Positions 49,076 through 62,233 of a stretch of 64,000 nt of DNA are shown here, piece after piece. The notes beneath the pieces were generated by a model, which made no database searches, had not been told where the DNA came from, and saw only the letters and a program-made list of their open reading frames with translations. Source of the stretch: Brasenia schreberi (lineage: Eukaryota; Streptophyta; Magnoliopsida; Nymphaeales; Cabombaceae); assembly GCA_036023115.1 (NCBI GenBank), contig JAYKKT010000089.1, positions 6,457,501-6,521,500 on the forward strand, read 5' to 3'. The position numbers were made by a program, and so were the translations under genes. The stretch's first letter is position 1; each line of letters opens with the position of its first letter.

Positions 49076-50099
49076 TATTACCTTTTCGCTCTTTTAGTTC
49101 TCTTGAAAGACTCTTTCATTGTCTCACCTATCGTAAGTCGATAGTTAACCATAAGATTTCAGTAAATGGAGGATTTTAGGACTTGGTCCCACCTTTTCTG
49201 CTGCATAAAATCCTAGGATTCTCAACCTCAATGCCGATGCTGGGCACGGGCTTCCGGCTTGTAATACAGTCCTGTGAAATGCAGATGCCAAATATGCCCA
49301 TGAAGAAATAATTAGATGCAGAAGATCGGCACAAGTAACCGTTGGTCCACTATTATTCCAACTGGCTCCTGGTTTTATGCCGCTTTGTTGCGCACCATGA
49401 AAGCGTATCCCCATATCGCCATCAATTTCTCTCCTTCTCTCTCTGGTTGTCGCCATTGCTCACGGACAAGGCATGTGGTCATACAATCCCATCTTGTTCA
49501 CATGTGTGCCCTTAAATCATTAGAACAAAACATCAGACCCACATACATCCAAGTTTCAGCTGCCAAGGTGTTTTGAGGTTGGCAGTCCTGGACTTTTCGT
49601 TCTCTCCCTAGATGTGAGGTTGATTGCTCCATATTTTTCACCATTGGTCTCGAATATCCCTCACGGACTCGGCCTCTTTCTCCGGCAAATTGCTGTGCTG
49701 CCACCCACGCGAAAAATGGCATTGCTGCTAACCACAGTTGATCACCATCACCATCACCATCAAAAGGATTTCACCAGGAAATATACGAAACTGGCGCTTC
49801 TGGCAGAAGGTTTGTCTTCTGAGAACGTGAATGGAAACCCTGAAGATCATGAGTGCACCATACGCAGTACTGGCAGCAGGTTTGTCTAATTCATTTTGCT
49901 TCTGCCCCTATTTGTGCCCACCCTCTTCTTCTTAGAGTGGTCTCTGGGCTATTACATAGAGCAGGCCGGCCTGGGCATCTGCAGAAAAAGAACCAAGTCC
50001 TATGACTTATAACCACACTTGAATCAACGGTCAAATTGGTGCATGGGATTCAATGAGCGATGACTGGCGGAGAATTTGACATAAAATTACATATGTGTG

Positions 50100-50101
<2 letters not shown>
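49076..50101. other. Intergenic, no gene confirmed
   Basis: A frame at 49614-49889 would encode a peptide with six His in a row from a CACCAT triplet-pair run (about 49742-49760), but it has no family signature or splice support. No gene is called. Confidence 0.4.
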
Positions 50102-50162
<61 letters not shown>

Positions 50163-50250
50163 GTATATGTATATATGTGTATATGTATATGTATATATGT
50201 GTATATGTATATGTATATATGTGTATATACATATGTATATACATGTACAC
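50102..50250. repeat. (TA)n and (GTATAT)n microsatellite
   Basis: About 22 TA units followed by GTATATATGTGTATAT-type variants. This gives six overlapping artefactual Ile-Tyr-Val frames on both strands. Confidence 0.94.
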
Positions 50251-51689
50251 ACGCACATCTCTCTCCCCATAATATATACGCACAGACGCACATACACACA
50301 TAACTTACCGTGGTGATTTCTCAGTCTTTTGTTCTTTGTAAAAATACAAGGCAACTTCTCTGGGCATCCAGTAAATTCTTTTTTGTATACACGCATATAA
50401 ATATATGTTTGTATGCATGCTTATGCGCGCACACACACACTGTATATATGTGTGTGTGTGTGTGTCTGGTTTTTGTGAGTGCGCGCTACTATCACAAGGC
50501 CTACTCTCTTATTCCGTTGTACGAAGTTCATCATAGGCGTCGATTTAACTTGTATTACTATCATCACATTTGTAAAGCTTGCGTGATGAATGATACATAC
50601 AGGATAAGAAACTTTTTCTACATAAGAAGGTAGCATTATACTCATATCTTAAAACAGTTGTCTACCAATGATTTGCAGTAAGGGCCAGCTACTTATTTAG
50701 AACAAAATTTGTTCTTCTGCAGAGGCCATCTAGGATGCAACATTTTAAAAGCGTGGACAGAGGATTTTTCTCTCAACATGGAAGAAACGCGTTTACAGCA
50801 ATCAACAGAAAAATTGTTCAGTAACCCTGTTGGCAGGAGGTCAACGCTGATTTTGATACAGCAATGAATTGGAGACAACACATTACAGTTCTTGCAATTT
50901 CTGCTACAATGGATCTTAGCATACAGATGTTCTATAGTTTTGTGTACATGGTTTAGCTATGTACCTGCTGCTGTTCTTATCTGAATAGAGTAGATCAAGC
51001 AAGCAATCTGTATATATATTTTTTGTTGGAAGGCATCCGCTCTGTGGCGTCTTATTTATCTAAACTATAAATCTGAAGTCCTCTGGTTGGGGATCTGCCT
51101 AACCCCATTTTAATAATATAAAAAACATTTTAAAAGCGACATGATGGTACATTTTTGTTTCTTCAGCTACGGCATCCAAAGGTTCAAATAGGGGAGTATT
51201 GTGCTGGTGCCATATACACATTTACATACACACACATCAGGCACACACAAACACACATGAAATGTGTGTGTTTTATTCATAATATGGCGATTATGCTTCG
51301 AAATAGTTAGATGAAATCCCATCTACGTAATACAATTAAGAGTTGTCATAATCACAACTCACTTCAAGATGTAAAGAGAAACTTAATCTAGTAAAGAAAT
51401 TTAGATAGGTATGTACATGTAATAGTAACAAAAAAAATGTCTAAGCATGGTACTAGGTGCCTAAACCCTATTATTTATCTATATAAGGTACTCTGAGAGT
51501 GCTTGCATATTTAGACAGTTTGGATCTCATTCACATATTCAAATAAAGAAATTAAGCTAGGGCAGAGCATTATTCGGGTATAACCGAATAACCAAACCGA
51601 ACCAAAATTTCTATTTCGGCTCTAGTCGGTTCAGTTTTGGTCAGTTTATCGGTTCGATTAGGTTTCCAAAGTTTGAAAATCAAATATAA
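50251..51689. other. Intergenic, no gene seen
   Basis: Short CA/GT runs lie at 50428-50466 and 51220-51275. At 51560-51680 there are CGGGTATAACCGAATAACC and related GGTTC words of the degenerate dispersed type. No gene recognised. Confidence 0.45.
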
Positions 51690-51772
51690 TATGTATATAT
51701 ATAAATTTATATGTATATATGTATATATACATATTATATTATATTATATTATATTATATATATATGTACGTA

Positions 51773-51842
<70 letters not shown>

Positions 51843-51850
51843 GAGAGAGA
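51690..51850. repeat. (TA)n / (ATATT)n microsatellite
   Basis: TA-rich DNA containing about five ATATT units (51731-51757) followed by about 25 TA units and a short GA run. Confidence 0.93.
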
Positions 51851-52403
51851 ATCTTACTGTTTCTGGCCCTAACCATGCATGCCTGCATTCTTTCTTTATT
51901 CTGAGGAAATATTACTCCTTGAGGAGATATTGCTCCTTGATAGGTAGCGCGCAGCCTATAAGCTACACCTCTGATCTGAGAAGCCTATCTTAATTCTGCA
52001 GTTGCAACAGTAAGACGAGTGGAATGCCTAGTTCCACGAAGACGCGTAGAACTTCAATCTTGAGAATTTGGCACTTTCTTCTTTTGTGTTCACATTCTAA
52101 AGCCAACGAACTTTGAAAATTAATAAGTTTTTGTCATTATTGTTTCAAATCAGGGAGTGCGTGCTGCTTCTCTTCTGGACTTAAATTAAAACTCTCCTAA
52201 TTTCGTACATAGATTTGGCACGGCTACTAGTTTCGAACCCAGTAGTTGGTTGTGCTTCTGATGTGGGCATGTTTTCTGGGTGCAGGTGAGCTAAGTTAGA
52301 CTCAACGAGAAGAAAACCGTACTCAGGTTTATTGAGCTTGAATGGAGCTTGACTATAGCTCTTCAGTATTTCGGTCCCCTTCATCACAAACCTAATCAAG
52401 CAA

Positions 52404-52406
<3 letters not shown>

Positions 52407-52439
<33 letters not shown>

Positions 52440-52452
52440 AAGAGAAAGAGAC
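52407..52452. repeat. (TA)n(GA)n microsatellite
   Basis: About eight TA units followed by about eight GA units and GAAA-type decay. Confidence 0.9.
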
Positions 52453-52579
52453 AACTTTAAAAAAAGTATCTTGTGACTTAGCCGTTTATGTACCTTTCAC
52501 CATTATCAAATTTGAGACAAATGCCAAAAGACATTACATGGAGTCTGATGTGGCACACCGTACCATGTGCGTATAAACT

Positions 52580-53010
52580 ACTTAATACTTAATGAATATT
52601 AGTTAATTAACTTAAATATACATTTAATACTATTATATTTAACATATAATAGATAGCAATCTTAGATTTAGTATTTAATTTGGTTAGCATTAAGTTTAAT
52701 ATTAATTAATATTCAAGTGTAAATAATTAATATTAAGTTATAGTTAAAAATTAAAGTTAAATTAATATTATATACAAATTTATTACTATTAAATTTAATG
52801 TATACTAAATATTAGAATTAAATATTTGTTAGTACTTGAATTTAATATTAAATAGCATTTAATGTAAATAATATTATGATAAATTAGTATTAAAGTTTAA
52901 ATTAATAAATAATTTATTAATATTAAATTTAATATATAATAAGAAGTAATACTAAAATGGTTAGTATTTTTATATTGAAATATATTATTAAATATAAGCT
53001 AACGTGGTAG
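52580..53010. repeat. AT-rich tract of degenerate TTAATATTAA words
   Basis: About 430 bases almost without G or C, built from many overlapping palindromic words of the type TTAATATTAA and AATTTAATATTAAAT. No protein or longer period is evident. Such tracts can be matrix-attachment regions or decayed repeats; neither can be shown here. Confidence 0.75.
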
Positions 53011-53182
53011 CTAATGATAACGTGACAACTTAATCAACTATCATAAAGTGACATGAGAGGTGAAGAGGCTGTTGATGCACCATGTTGGAGTAGTAGAATA
53101 GTGTTATAAGATTATTTTAAATATGATAACGGTAAAAACTATAGGATGGTCTAGAAGAGAAATTAAATTATAAAAACTAAAA

Positions 53183-53900
53183 TAAAGGCTTCGACTTAGT
53201 AAAACAAAGATAGAATATATGGAATGTAAGTTTGATCATTTGGGTATTTCATAGGACATAGAAATTAAGATTGACACACGTTGCATCTCTCATAAGAAAA
53301 GTTTTAAATATCTAGGGTCAATTTTTCAAAGTAATGGAAAAATTGATGGAGATGTTAGACATAGAATTAATAATGGTTGGTTAAAATAGAGAGGCACTTC
53401 AGGTATTCTATGTGATAAGAAGATGCTATTAAAGTTGAAAGGTGGATATTATAAAGCAGCAATTAGGCCTGTTATATTTTATGGTTCTGAGTGTTGGATA
53501 GTTAATCATCAACATGTGCAAAAGATGTCTACAGTAGAAATGAGGATATTGAGATGGATGAGAGGTCACACAAGGAAAGACTATACATAATGAGGTTATT
53601 AGAAACAAATTGAGAGTAGCACCAATAGAGGATAAAATGAGAGAAAATCGTTTAAGATGGTTTTGATACGTAGAAAGACAACCCAAGGACGATTTTGTAA
53701 GAAGATATGAAAAACTGGATTGTTAAAATGTTAAAAGAGGAAGAAGACAACCACAAATGTGTTGAAAAGAAACAATAAAGAATGATTTAGTTTATATTGA
53801 GTTAACTGCTCGGATGGCACATGATAGAGTTATATGGAAAGAAAGAATTTATGTAGCCAACCCCATGTAGTATGGAAAAAGGCTTAGTTGTTGTTGTTGT
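53183..53900 (+). mobile_element. RTE LINE, 5'-truncated 3' copy
   Basis: From AAAGGCTTCGACTTAGT to a TTGTTGTTGTTGTT tail the segment follows the RTE 3' region, including peptides close to [18 protein letters not shown] and MRGHTRKD. It has several stops (for example in the RWFGHIERR block) and frame shifts. Unlike the copy in the carrier intron it keeps the bases lost at the hAT junction, so it serves as the undamaged reference. A possible short duplication, AAACTAAAAT before and AAACTACAAT after, has one mismatch and is weak. Confidence 0.88.
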
Positions 53901-54844
53901 TAAACTACAATGAGAAATGTTCAAACCACATGAACCTTATTGTGAAGGTTTTTACACATCTGTGTGTATGTATAGTTCAGCCTCCTATTGGTCCAAAAAA
54001 AGAGAATTTAATGAAGCCAAGCACTATAAGAAGAGTTGAAAGACAACATGGCAAGACATACCTTAACCTTAGCCAGGATCAAGTGTATTCTCAATGGTTT
54101 TTCAACTTAAAATCGTTGTCTATCCTCTAAATCGTTGGAGTTTTTGACCAAAATCAAGCTCATGTTCGACATCAAACTTGAGCTTGTTCACAAGCTTAGT
54201 TGTGTCCATTACGGGCTTTTAGTCGAGCTTGTTGATGAGACTGACAAGCAAAGTCGAGCAAAACACTCGACTGTAGGCCCAATTCGATCTGTAGCCTAGA
54301 GGTCGAACCTGTGTTTAAACGAACCGAGTCAAGCTCGCTTAAAGTTGCACCCGGTTCAGCTAAATTACACCCCTATTCTCGTGCTTATAAAACTAATTAA
54401 GAAGAATATATAGTTTCAGAATGCAAAGACATTTTCAGCAGATGGGATCCGAAAATTTCACCTGATGAAACTAAAACAGTGGGAAAAAATAGAAAAGTGC
54501 GAAAGAAATGACACTTCCTTTACATGATGAATGCAACATTCTTGATGCCTCGTAGAAGTCGATGGCATGGGAAGCTAGGCTTTGGCTTTCAAGGAGGCAG
54601 TGAGGCGGTATGATTTCCTATATCACTCTTCGTAAGCTGAAGCTGATCGATGTAGAACATGATTCTTCTCTGGCGGATCTAAAATTTTTTGTGGGATAAG
54701 ATGAATTGCTTATTTGATCATGAATTTGATCGTGCTTTGTAACTTTTTCATTGGTTTTTTGAATTTCAAGTGAAACGGCCATTCCACCTCGCCTCAAGGT
54801 AGATCTACCGCGACTGCCCGAGAATCAATGTTATCACAGAAAAT
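53901..54844. other. Intergenic, with a GAGCTTG-rich dispersed repeat
   Basis: At 54140-54375 there are many CGAGCTTG, AAGCTC and GTCGAGC words, ending with GTTCAGCTAAATTACACCCC. This type of sequence is widespread in plant genomes as old nonautonomous repeats. No gene is seen. Confidence 0.45.
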
Positions 54845-54845
54845 C

Positions 54846-55040
54846 CCTCAGCTCACTTGGTTAGAGTTCTAGCCTAGAGGTGAGGGGTTTGATGCCCAGG
54901 CATGGACATGGTAGAGGTTTGTCTAATCTCACGTGGGGTGCATGCATGCTGACAGAAGGAAACGCCATATGTAATGTATTGTGTTTGGGAATTGTAAGAA
55001 TGACAAGGTGCCGAAGCAGCGGCCCAGACTCATCCTTCAC
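54846..55040 (+). mobile_element. tRNA-derived SINE-like element
   Basis: CAGCTCACTTGGTTAGAGTT (about 54849-54868) resembles a polymerase III A box, and GGTTTGATGCC (about 54886-54896) is within one base of the B-box consensus GGTTCGANNCC. The spacing is typical of tRNA. The 3' part is not tRNA-like and runs into an RTE LINE end on the opposite strand. The true right end is uncertain. Confidence 0.6.
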
Positions 55041-55045
55041 AATGC

Positions 55046-55175
55046 GAGCCTTTTCCCATACTAGACGGAGTCCGCTATATGGATTCTTTGCTTCCACAGA
55101 GCCCTATGATGTGTTATGGTAGCACTGAACTCACAATACGCTAGATCATTCTTTATTGTTTCTCTACAGCAATTT
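55046..55175 (-). mobile_element. RTE LINE 3'-end fragment
   Basis: On the plus strand GCCTTTTCCCATACTAGACG, GGATTCTTTGCTTCCACA and GCTAGATCATTCTTTATTG follow the minus-strand copy at 22997-23110 word for word with mismatches. Only about 130 bases of the 3' end remain. Confidence 0.85.
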
Positions 55176-58100
55176 AGTCTTCGATCTGAATCAAAAGAGT
55201 GATTGGTAAACCAAAACACTCCAAGAACAAAGAAAAGCAAAAGTTTTGATCAGCCTCCAAATCTAAATTTGTCGCTTGGAAATTCATGCACTTGATAAAG
55301 TGTAGTGCTAGTACAAAATTGATTTTTTGCGATCATTAATAGAACAATTCCAACAGTTCGAACTGCTAGAATATATCGGAAAATATTTTTAAGGATTAGA
55401 CTCTTAAAAATATAAAAACAACTGTCGTGATAAATGTTTGCATACTTTACTGACAGTCGTACTCTTGTTTTTAACGGTTATCAAGTTATACGAGCCAGTC
55501 CCACCTTGATTGTCTTTTTATTGCATGGTGTTGTTGCCGCCAGTCTATCTCATGCAAGCAGACAAAACATTGATGCATCTACTACCAATTTATAATCCTT
55601 TCACATTAGCATGTCGATTAAAACATGTAATTTTGTAAGACTTGCTTCCACGTACGTTAAACCAGTATCTTTGTTTGCCTAGCCTGCAATCTTAATGCAA
55701 TCTATTTTTTAACTTAATAAACAACTAAGGACATGCGATTGAAGAAAGAATCCAAATGAATTTGGTCTTCTAAACAAGAATTGAATCAATCAACCAGATT
55801 TTCAGAAAGCTTATTAAACTTTTGCGTAATTGACATCAAGATATATTATTCATCTTACACCTCTTTGGTGACATAAAATTGAAAAATAAATTATATAAGG
55901 GTTAAATCCTATATCTGTACCTTTTCGCAAAGTTGGTTAAACCTGGACGAATACTTAAAACTTTGCGTTCATCGTTGCCTGATTTTTTTTCTTTTCTAAA
56001 TCTTTTGGCCCCATTGATTTTAAATAAGTCGGTTCAACTGCGAAGCTGCACACTTTCCACCTCCCAAAACTGCACATGAGAGAGGTGAATGTTGTTGCAC
56101 CAATTCACAGTAAGTTCAAAAACTCCAAAGCCTGGATAGTGCCTTTGGTAGATGAAGAAATTTTTGTACTATATCTTCCGATGCATCCATTGTTCTGCTT
56201 TCCCCCAGATGGCGAATAATTCGAACCATGAAAAGCAGCTTCCAAGCCACATTAAGGGTGTCACATTAACTCGAAGCTACTGTAATGCCTGTAATTTCTT
56301 TCCAGATCCAATGGTCACCAGTAAAATTCAGCTTATTCCCCACAGTCTTCCTTTTGCTTGACATGAAGAACAAACCGTAGGGTTAAGTACCGTGGGCAAT
56401 GGAACAAACAAGTAAGGTATTTCCCCTACTGCAACTACTTCATGGATGACCCGTGCTTCTGTTGATGACAAAACCGTGGGCAATTCCCATTAAGGTGAAA
56501 TTAAAGATTCAAGTCTTCGTAAGCATTGAACTTCAGTTAACATTGACGGTCAATCTGGAGAGTAGTCAGTGAAACATGGAGTCGCTGGTGGCTACCATAT
56601 CGTGTATTCATTAAGTTTTGGTGGCCAACATGGAAAATTCTTCATTTTGAAAGAGTTATTTGCCCAACTCTTGGTTGATTCAAGTGGTTCAGCACTTGTT
56701 CCCCTTAAGGAAGGTCTCGAGTTCGACTCTTCTGAATGGAGAAACCAGCTGGGAAGGCTTTACCTCCGTAGTGGACCAAGAATCAGGATTCGGTAATCTA
56801 CTACAGCTGATGCCAACCGAAATTTATTGAAAGGACGTTGTGTAAGAATGCTAAGAAACGATTCATTGATTTCATGAAACAATTATTACAATATGTTAGA
56901 TACCATATGGTGGGTAAAAAAAGCTGGCGTCCAACCATTAAGATTTAAGTGATTTTATTTTATCCTAAATTGTTCACAAAGAATATATGAAATATGGCAG
57001 CTTCCGCTTCACGCTTGCTTCAGCAAATTACACAATTTCTTCGCTCGAAAAAATGATAGCTCTGGAAGAAGTAGCCATGGATCCCCCAATTCAATGCTTG
57101 GACTAATACAGATTTACTCGATCCCCTCTTTGGAAATCCCAATAAAGCATAGTTCATTACATTTCTCCTTCTCCTTTGCTCCCGATGTTCAATATGTTTT
57201 TAGAATCATGCTTTAATTCCTTGCAGAAATAAAAACATATGGCGGTAAAAATGAGAGTATATTAAACAGTACAAGTAACACCCTTGTTTAACACCACAAA
57301 GTAGTCTGTCAGAAACGCCATTAAGCGCCACTATAACTTTCATATGTCGAAGGTACATGCTTGCTTCGTCCGGGCTATCGATTTCAATGTTTGTGTGGTT
57401 CGTAGCCACCTGCCAGATTGCCGGGGCACGATCTGCCTTTAGAATCAAATCCAGCAAAAAGATGCAATTCCAGATAAAGATTAGATCATGCATCATCTTC
57501 ATTATGTTTCTGCGTGTGTGTTGCTTGCAGACTGATGATGGGATTTAATTGCGAGACACATAAACAAGAAGCTTCCATTGCTACTACATCATACCACTCG
57601 GATGAAACCTTCTCGGTTTCCACTAAATGGCTCAAACAGTAGAACTGCATCAACGGCAGGTCTACCTTAAGACAACGAGAGGCATCAGCTTAATCCTAAT
57701 TATACTGGAAATTGGTAAAAGAAAAGGTGTGGTGACGATTAACAAGTCATCTCTAGGTCGATCAAGTTAGCAGGAGTGGCCAGCCCGGACTGCTCGTGTG
57801 TTTGTGACTCAAATACAGGACAAACAGAGGCCTCCATACCCTTCTGATTCAACTTATGATAAAGTGCTTGAAGTGTATTACCCATTCCCTTGTTAATATA
57901 CACTGATCTTTCATGCAGGTGTGTTGCCATTTTGTTGATTGATGGCTTCTTAAGTATTTTTTTTCTTGAACAGCTAAAGTTAGTCACAATTATATTCTGC
58001 ATGTAGTTTCCTCTGTTAAAGACGGATCAGGATATTCCATTTATTGAAGCAGCTGGGACTATCAATTATCGTAACTTTTACACCCCACACAAAGACACGA

Positions 58101-58699
58101 CGAAGAAGCTGAAGACTCCAAATGAAGAATTCAGCTAAAATCTTGAGGATCAAGTTGCAGATCCTTGATCTACATCACAATTGAAGTTAGTGATGACTAA
58201 GAACTAATCTAAATTATGCTAGCTATATCTAGAAACAATAAGATGAATGGAACGTATCCTAGGTGACATTGAGCAATGGTGTAATGAGGCCAATGAAGCC
58301 TTGACTCCCACACATGACATGTAACGAAAAGGGAGACGACCATCAACGTACATCAAGGGTTGGAAGACACTCTCAAAGTCAATTAGAGGGTGGTTTCAAA
58401 GTAAGCAACGGGCCACCAGGTTCCCTTGCTAAATGAAGAGTCGGTTAAGGAGTTCATCTAAGAGAAGAGGGTTATCAACCTTCATTTTGATATGACTAAG
58501 TCACAAACCAAAAACACAAGGACTTCATAACACCGATGTTATAACTTGGCCAACAATCAATAAGGGGACTTTGCCTTGTCCCATCCTCACATAGTTTCGA
58601 TTAAGGGCCAGTGGTTGGTCAGCCAGCTACCAACTTATAAACGAAGCTATAGAAAACACAATATGGTTCAGTGCAAGAGCAAAATGAACAAGCCAAAAG
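55176..58699. other. Intergenic, possible decayed pieces only
   Basis: No gene confirmed. A minus-strand frame at 57206-57502 (with IDSPDEASMYLRHMK) looks protein-like but I cannot assign it, and no splice partners are visible. At 56670-56730 a GTGGTTCAGCAC word followed by GAGTTCGACTCT resembles polymerase III A and B boxes and may be a second SINE head. Confidence 0.4.
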
Positions 58700-59004
58700 C
58701 TTACGATCAACATGTTCCCTTTCCACTATGCGGAACGGACCACTGACTGCCTTTCCCACAATGTGACCATCAATATATATTAGAGGAAGATGAGTAACAC
58801 AATAATAACCGAATTAACATTGGAATGAGCCTTCTTTTGGTGTCAACAAGAAGAAAACTTTTCACAGGTAGTAGTTCAATGGCATTCACACGAAAAAACA
58901 GACACAAAAATGTGGAAGTGGGAAGAGACTAGGGGAGTATAAGAATTGGACATTGTTTAGCTCGTGCTATTTAATCCAATCGCTCACTGAGTCCATTCTC
59001 TGTT
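58700..59004 (-). pseudogene. HIG1-domain gene duplicate, decayed
   Basis: The minus strand at 58996 begins MDSVSDWIK, parallel to MDSVRDWIK of the intact gene at 62867, but the next codon is TAG where the intact gene has GAG, and the splice donor is lost. Around 58700-58766 the words ACATTGTGGG and GCATAGTGGA match the start of exon 2 of the intact gene (62555-62595). Sequence upstream of both starts is also alike (for example the GAGCCC/GTGGGAA words at 59380-59490 against 63120-63215). It is an old duplication of the locus about 3.9 kb away. No exon 3 match was found. Confidence 0.85.
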
Positions 59005-62000
59005 CTGCAAATGATCAAATCAAATGGGAGAAGAATGGAATTCCAATGAACCTTGGCTGTGGAGATCTGTTGATACTGTAAAGAAAAACGATGGTTGTTG
59101 GGTGAAATTTCAAGGATTTGGGGTGTTGGAAAGGTGCCCTGCTTGCTGGTGTAAAAGCCTGCAGCGCACCCTCATAGATTGTTTTGGTTGGGACATCAGA
59201 TAATTAAAAGACAAGTGCTTTTGATTTACAAAGGAAGTCCGAAACCTAACCCGCCACCTGGAGTTGAACAGCCCACCAGCGGTGACGGCAACAGAACGCC
59301 TGCCTGTTCAGCTAACGCTCTGGGTGCCACCAAAAGACGAGAAAATTTTTAAAAGGCAAGAAATAGTCACTCTTCTGCGGGTTTGTGGGAACAGCAAGAG
59401 CCCGGTATTGGAGTCCGGCCTGTGGAGAAATTATCTTGCCGAGAAAGAAAAAAGTATACCATCAGCACATTCCCCCGTCGCCCATTGGTTGGTTTGAAGC
59501 ATTTTGTTATTATCTTTTCCTTACTTTTTTTGGTCATAAGAGGGGCTTAGCCCCCGGGGATTACATTCATAAGCCCTTCAGAAAGGAGAGAAATCTGCTA
59601 AGATAATGCCAAATCACAGTGTGAATCCTGTTTATATGTATGTGGGCAACCTTTTTTTATTTCTATTCTTTGTATAATCAATACTGTACTAAAAATAACC
59701 GCTTCTTTTTCTTTTTTGCTAAAAGATTGAAACTTGGTCCATCAAACAAGAAGTATAAGAGGGCTCTGCATGGCAACATACAACAAAACAAGAACGATAT
59801 GGGGATCTTTCAAAGTAGAAATTATACGATGTTACATGATAACAAAAGAATAATCACCAATAAGCACTCATCACCTTACATAGGTACCACTTAAAGATAT
59901 CATAACTCACCACTAGAAAAAACACCTCTCCTTCATTTTCAGCACACACACTTTGTTCAAAAACCTTAGCAAACACAAAAGAACCTCTTACCTTCACCCA
60001 AGTGAAAGAGAAAAAATAAAAGGAGTAGAAAAAGATGTTGCACAAGATCAAACGGTCACTCCCACCCTCTCATGACCAAAAGAGTTTCTCTCTTCACTAC
60101 CCTCATGGACCCCAACTCCTAAGGAGAGGGAGAAGAGAGAGAAAGGGAGAATTAGGAGGTCCGATAGGCAGTAAATGTTCCCCTCTCACCGTACTAAAAT
60201 AAATGAGTATGAGGTGAAATGAATGAATGAATATATATATATATAAGAAGTATAATAATACACATATATATTATCAAGCGTACTCAAAGAGTGTATCACC
60301 GTTTAATTGTTTTTTGGTGGACATGGAATAATGCACCATCCTTATTATTGGAGTATATATATATATATATATGTTTATATTCATGTGTATGCATGAAATG
60401 TTTATTTACAAGAGATCTGTACACCTACAAAAAGTTACCACTTACAGCATGTTTTGAAGAATTGTACTTTTAAGAAAAATAGTCTAGATTTTGATCTCCC
60501 ATAACATCAGACTTTATACATCAAGGGCAACTGGCCTGCATTTTTCTCCAACTTATTAACCTGGGCAGATGAGGAGAAACCTAAAGAGGTGATTTGATCA
60601 GGATGCCTGAGGCAGTAAGGTTCTACCTTTTTTCCCTTTGCTTTTTAGAGATCTCTAAAGCTAAATACAACTACAATTATACAGCCGTGTATTTCGCCAA
60701 ACTAGCCGTGTTGGGTTGAGATCGACAAATCCTGGAAGGATCATCCATCCGACCAGTTCCGTATCATTACAGAGTCCCCACTTAACTATCGGGTAGTAAA
60801 ACAAGTGACATGGGTTGATTGCCTTTTCAAAAATAAAAGAAAAAAAGAATCCACTCTAGATAAAGGAAAAACAGACTAAGAATAATTACAAAAATATGTT
60901 GATGAGCGAGTGGACCCAAAATTCTTTTCTTTTGTTTTCAATGAAAGCAGGGTTTTATTCATGAGCATTGATGTCATTGTCACTAACTGTGGACAACGTC
61001 ATACATATCTACCCATGATCCCACTCGCAATAATTCTCCCATCAAAATACTCTAAGAAAAGAATCAGTGATAAGCGAAACAAAATTCTAAAGAGTGACTG
61101 CCAGCATTCTTAATCCTCCCCGATAGCAATGGATGAGAGTTTAGTTTCCTTGTTTCCTCAGCCGTTCAGATATTATGCCGGAATTGTGAACGGCGGGAAG
61201 GCTGGGGCTTTACTGATCAGATGGAAGTACTTAAAAATAATTTTTGTGATTTTGAGATTTACCCCTTTCTATTTTGAACAGTGAGTACTTGTGCAATGGC
61301 GCAATTCGCCTTTTCTTCTCTTGCCATTTGTAACTCAAGATCTGAAAATCCTTGCGCAGTTCAGCGTTAGAATCAAATCGAATCATCTTGAATCACCAAT
61401 TTGGTCATGTTGGGTGCAAATTTAGTTCAACTGATTCTCTAAATCCTACCCAAGTCAAGTAACGTTATCATTCCGAGTGAGAAGCGCTCTATGAATTCTT
61501 AGTCGTCGTTTCATCATACTCATTGTCATACATTGTATTTAATACCGAAAAACTCGCAAACAATAGTTTCCCTTCAACACTTTTCAGCCCTTGCTCTGTC
61601 TTGCAATGACAATAATTCAATTTATCAAAACATCTAAAAGTTTCATTTAATCATCTTAAACGTTCAAACTACCTTAAACATGCCTTGCCCAGTTTCTTTT
61701 TAATTTGTGGGTGACATGCAAACTTTTTCTTGAATACTCAGATAATGCATCAAGTCCTTTATTGTGTGAACACACATCTATTTTATAGATGGTGAAAGTT
61801 TTTGCTTTTGTGCTTGCTGGTCTTGATTTTTGCACATCTTCGGCTTTGGCAAAATTCTTTTTGTGCTTCCCTGTGTTGTGTTCGGCCTCTTTTCCCATCA
61901 GATTGTGATCTTAAAATGAAGCAAAGTCAGTCACCAACAAGTCTTACATTTCACGGTTTCAACGATTGGAGTAAAGGTGAAGACTCAAGTAATCATTGCA

Positions 62001-62233
62001 TGCCCAGAAGACAACAAGTTGAAACGATTGGTGTTCTTCCATCTTGGCTATTAATAACTTATCACTCCTCTTATAATTTTTAAAATCACACACCCATACA
62101 TACAATTAGAGAAGTGCCATTAACTACTCTTCATACAAGAACGCAAGTAAGGTCCCATAAATCCTAATAATGTCTAACAACAAGCATAATATACACCCTC
62201 GGCATTCTGATTCATTGAACGCCGTAAGGAAGC
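59005..62233. other. Intergenic, between HIG1 copies
   Basis: The part up to about 59500 is the duplicated upstream region of the HIG1 pseudogene. At 59914 CACTAGAAAAAACACC resembles a CACTA-element end but has no partner. Short TA runs lie at 60230-60245 and 60353-60372. No other gene is recognised. Confidence 0.45.

Noticed and set aside
49614..49889. Frame with a six-histidine run
   Set aside because: A short CACCAT repeat explains the His run; there is no homologue, splice site or promoter support.
50031..50396. Overlapping Ile-Tyr-rich frames on both strands
   Set aside because: They are translations of a (TA)n microsatellite. The same applies at 34473-34811, 37321-37650, 46680-47178 and 51637-51904.
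54849..54896. A functional tRNA gene
   Set aside because: A and B boxes are present but the acceptor stem and anticodon arm do not fold into a complete tRNA; a SINE head is the better reading.
57206..57502. Minus-strand frame with IDSPDEASMYLRHMK
   Set aside because: It looks somewhat protein-like but has no recognisable family and no credible neighbouring exons, so it is not called as a gene.
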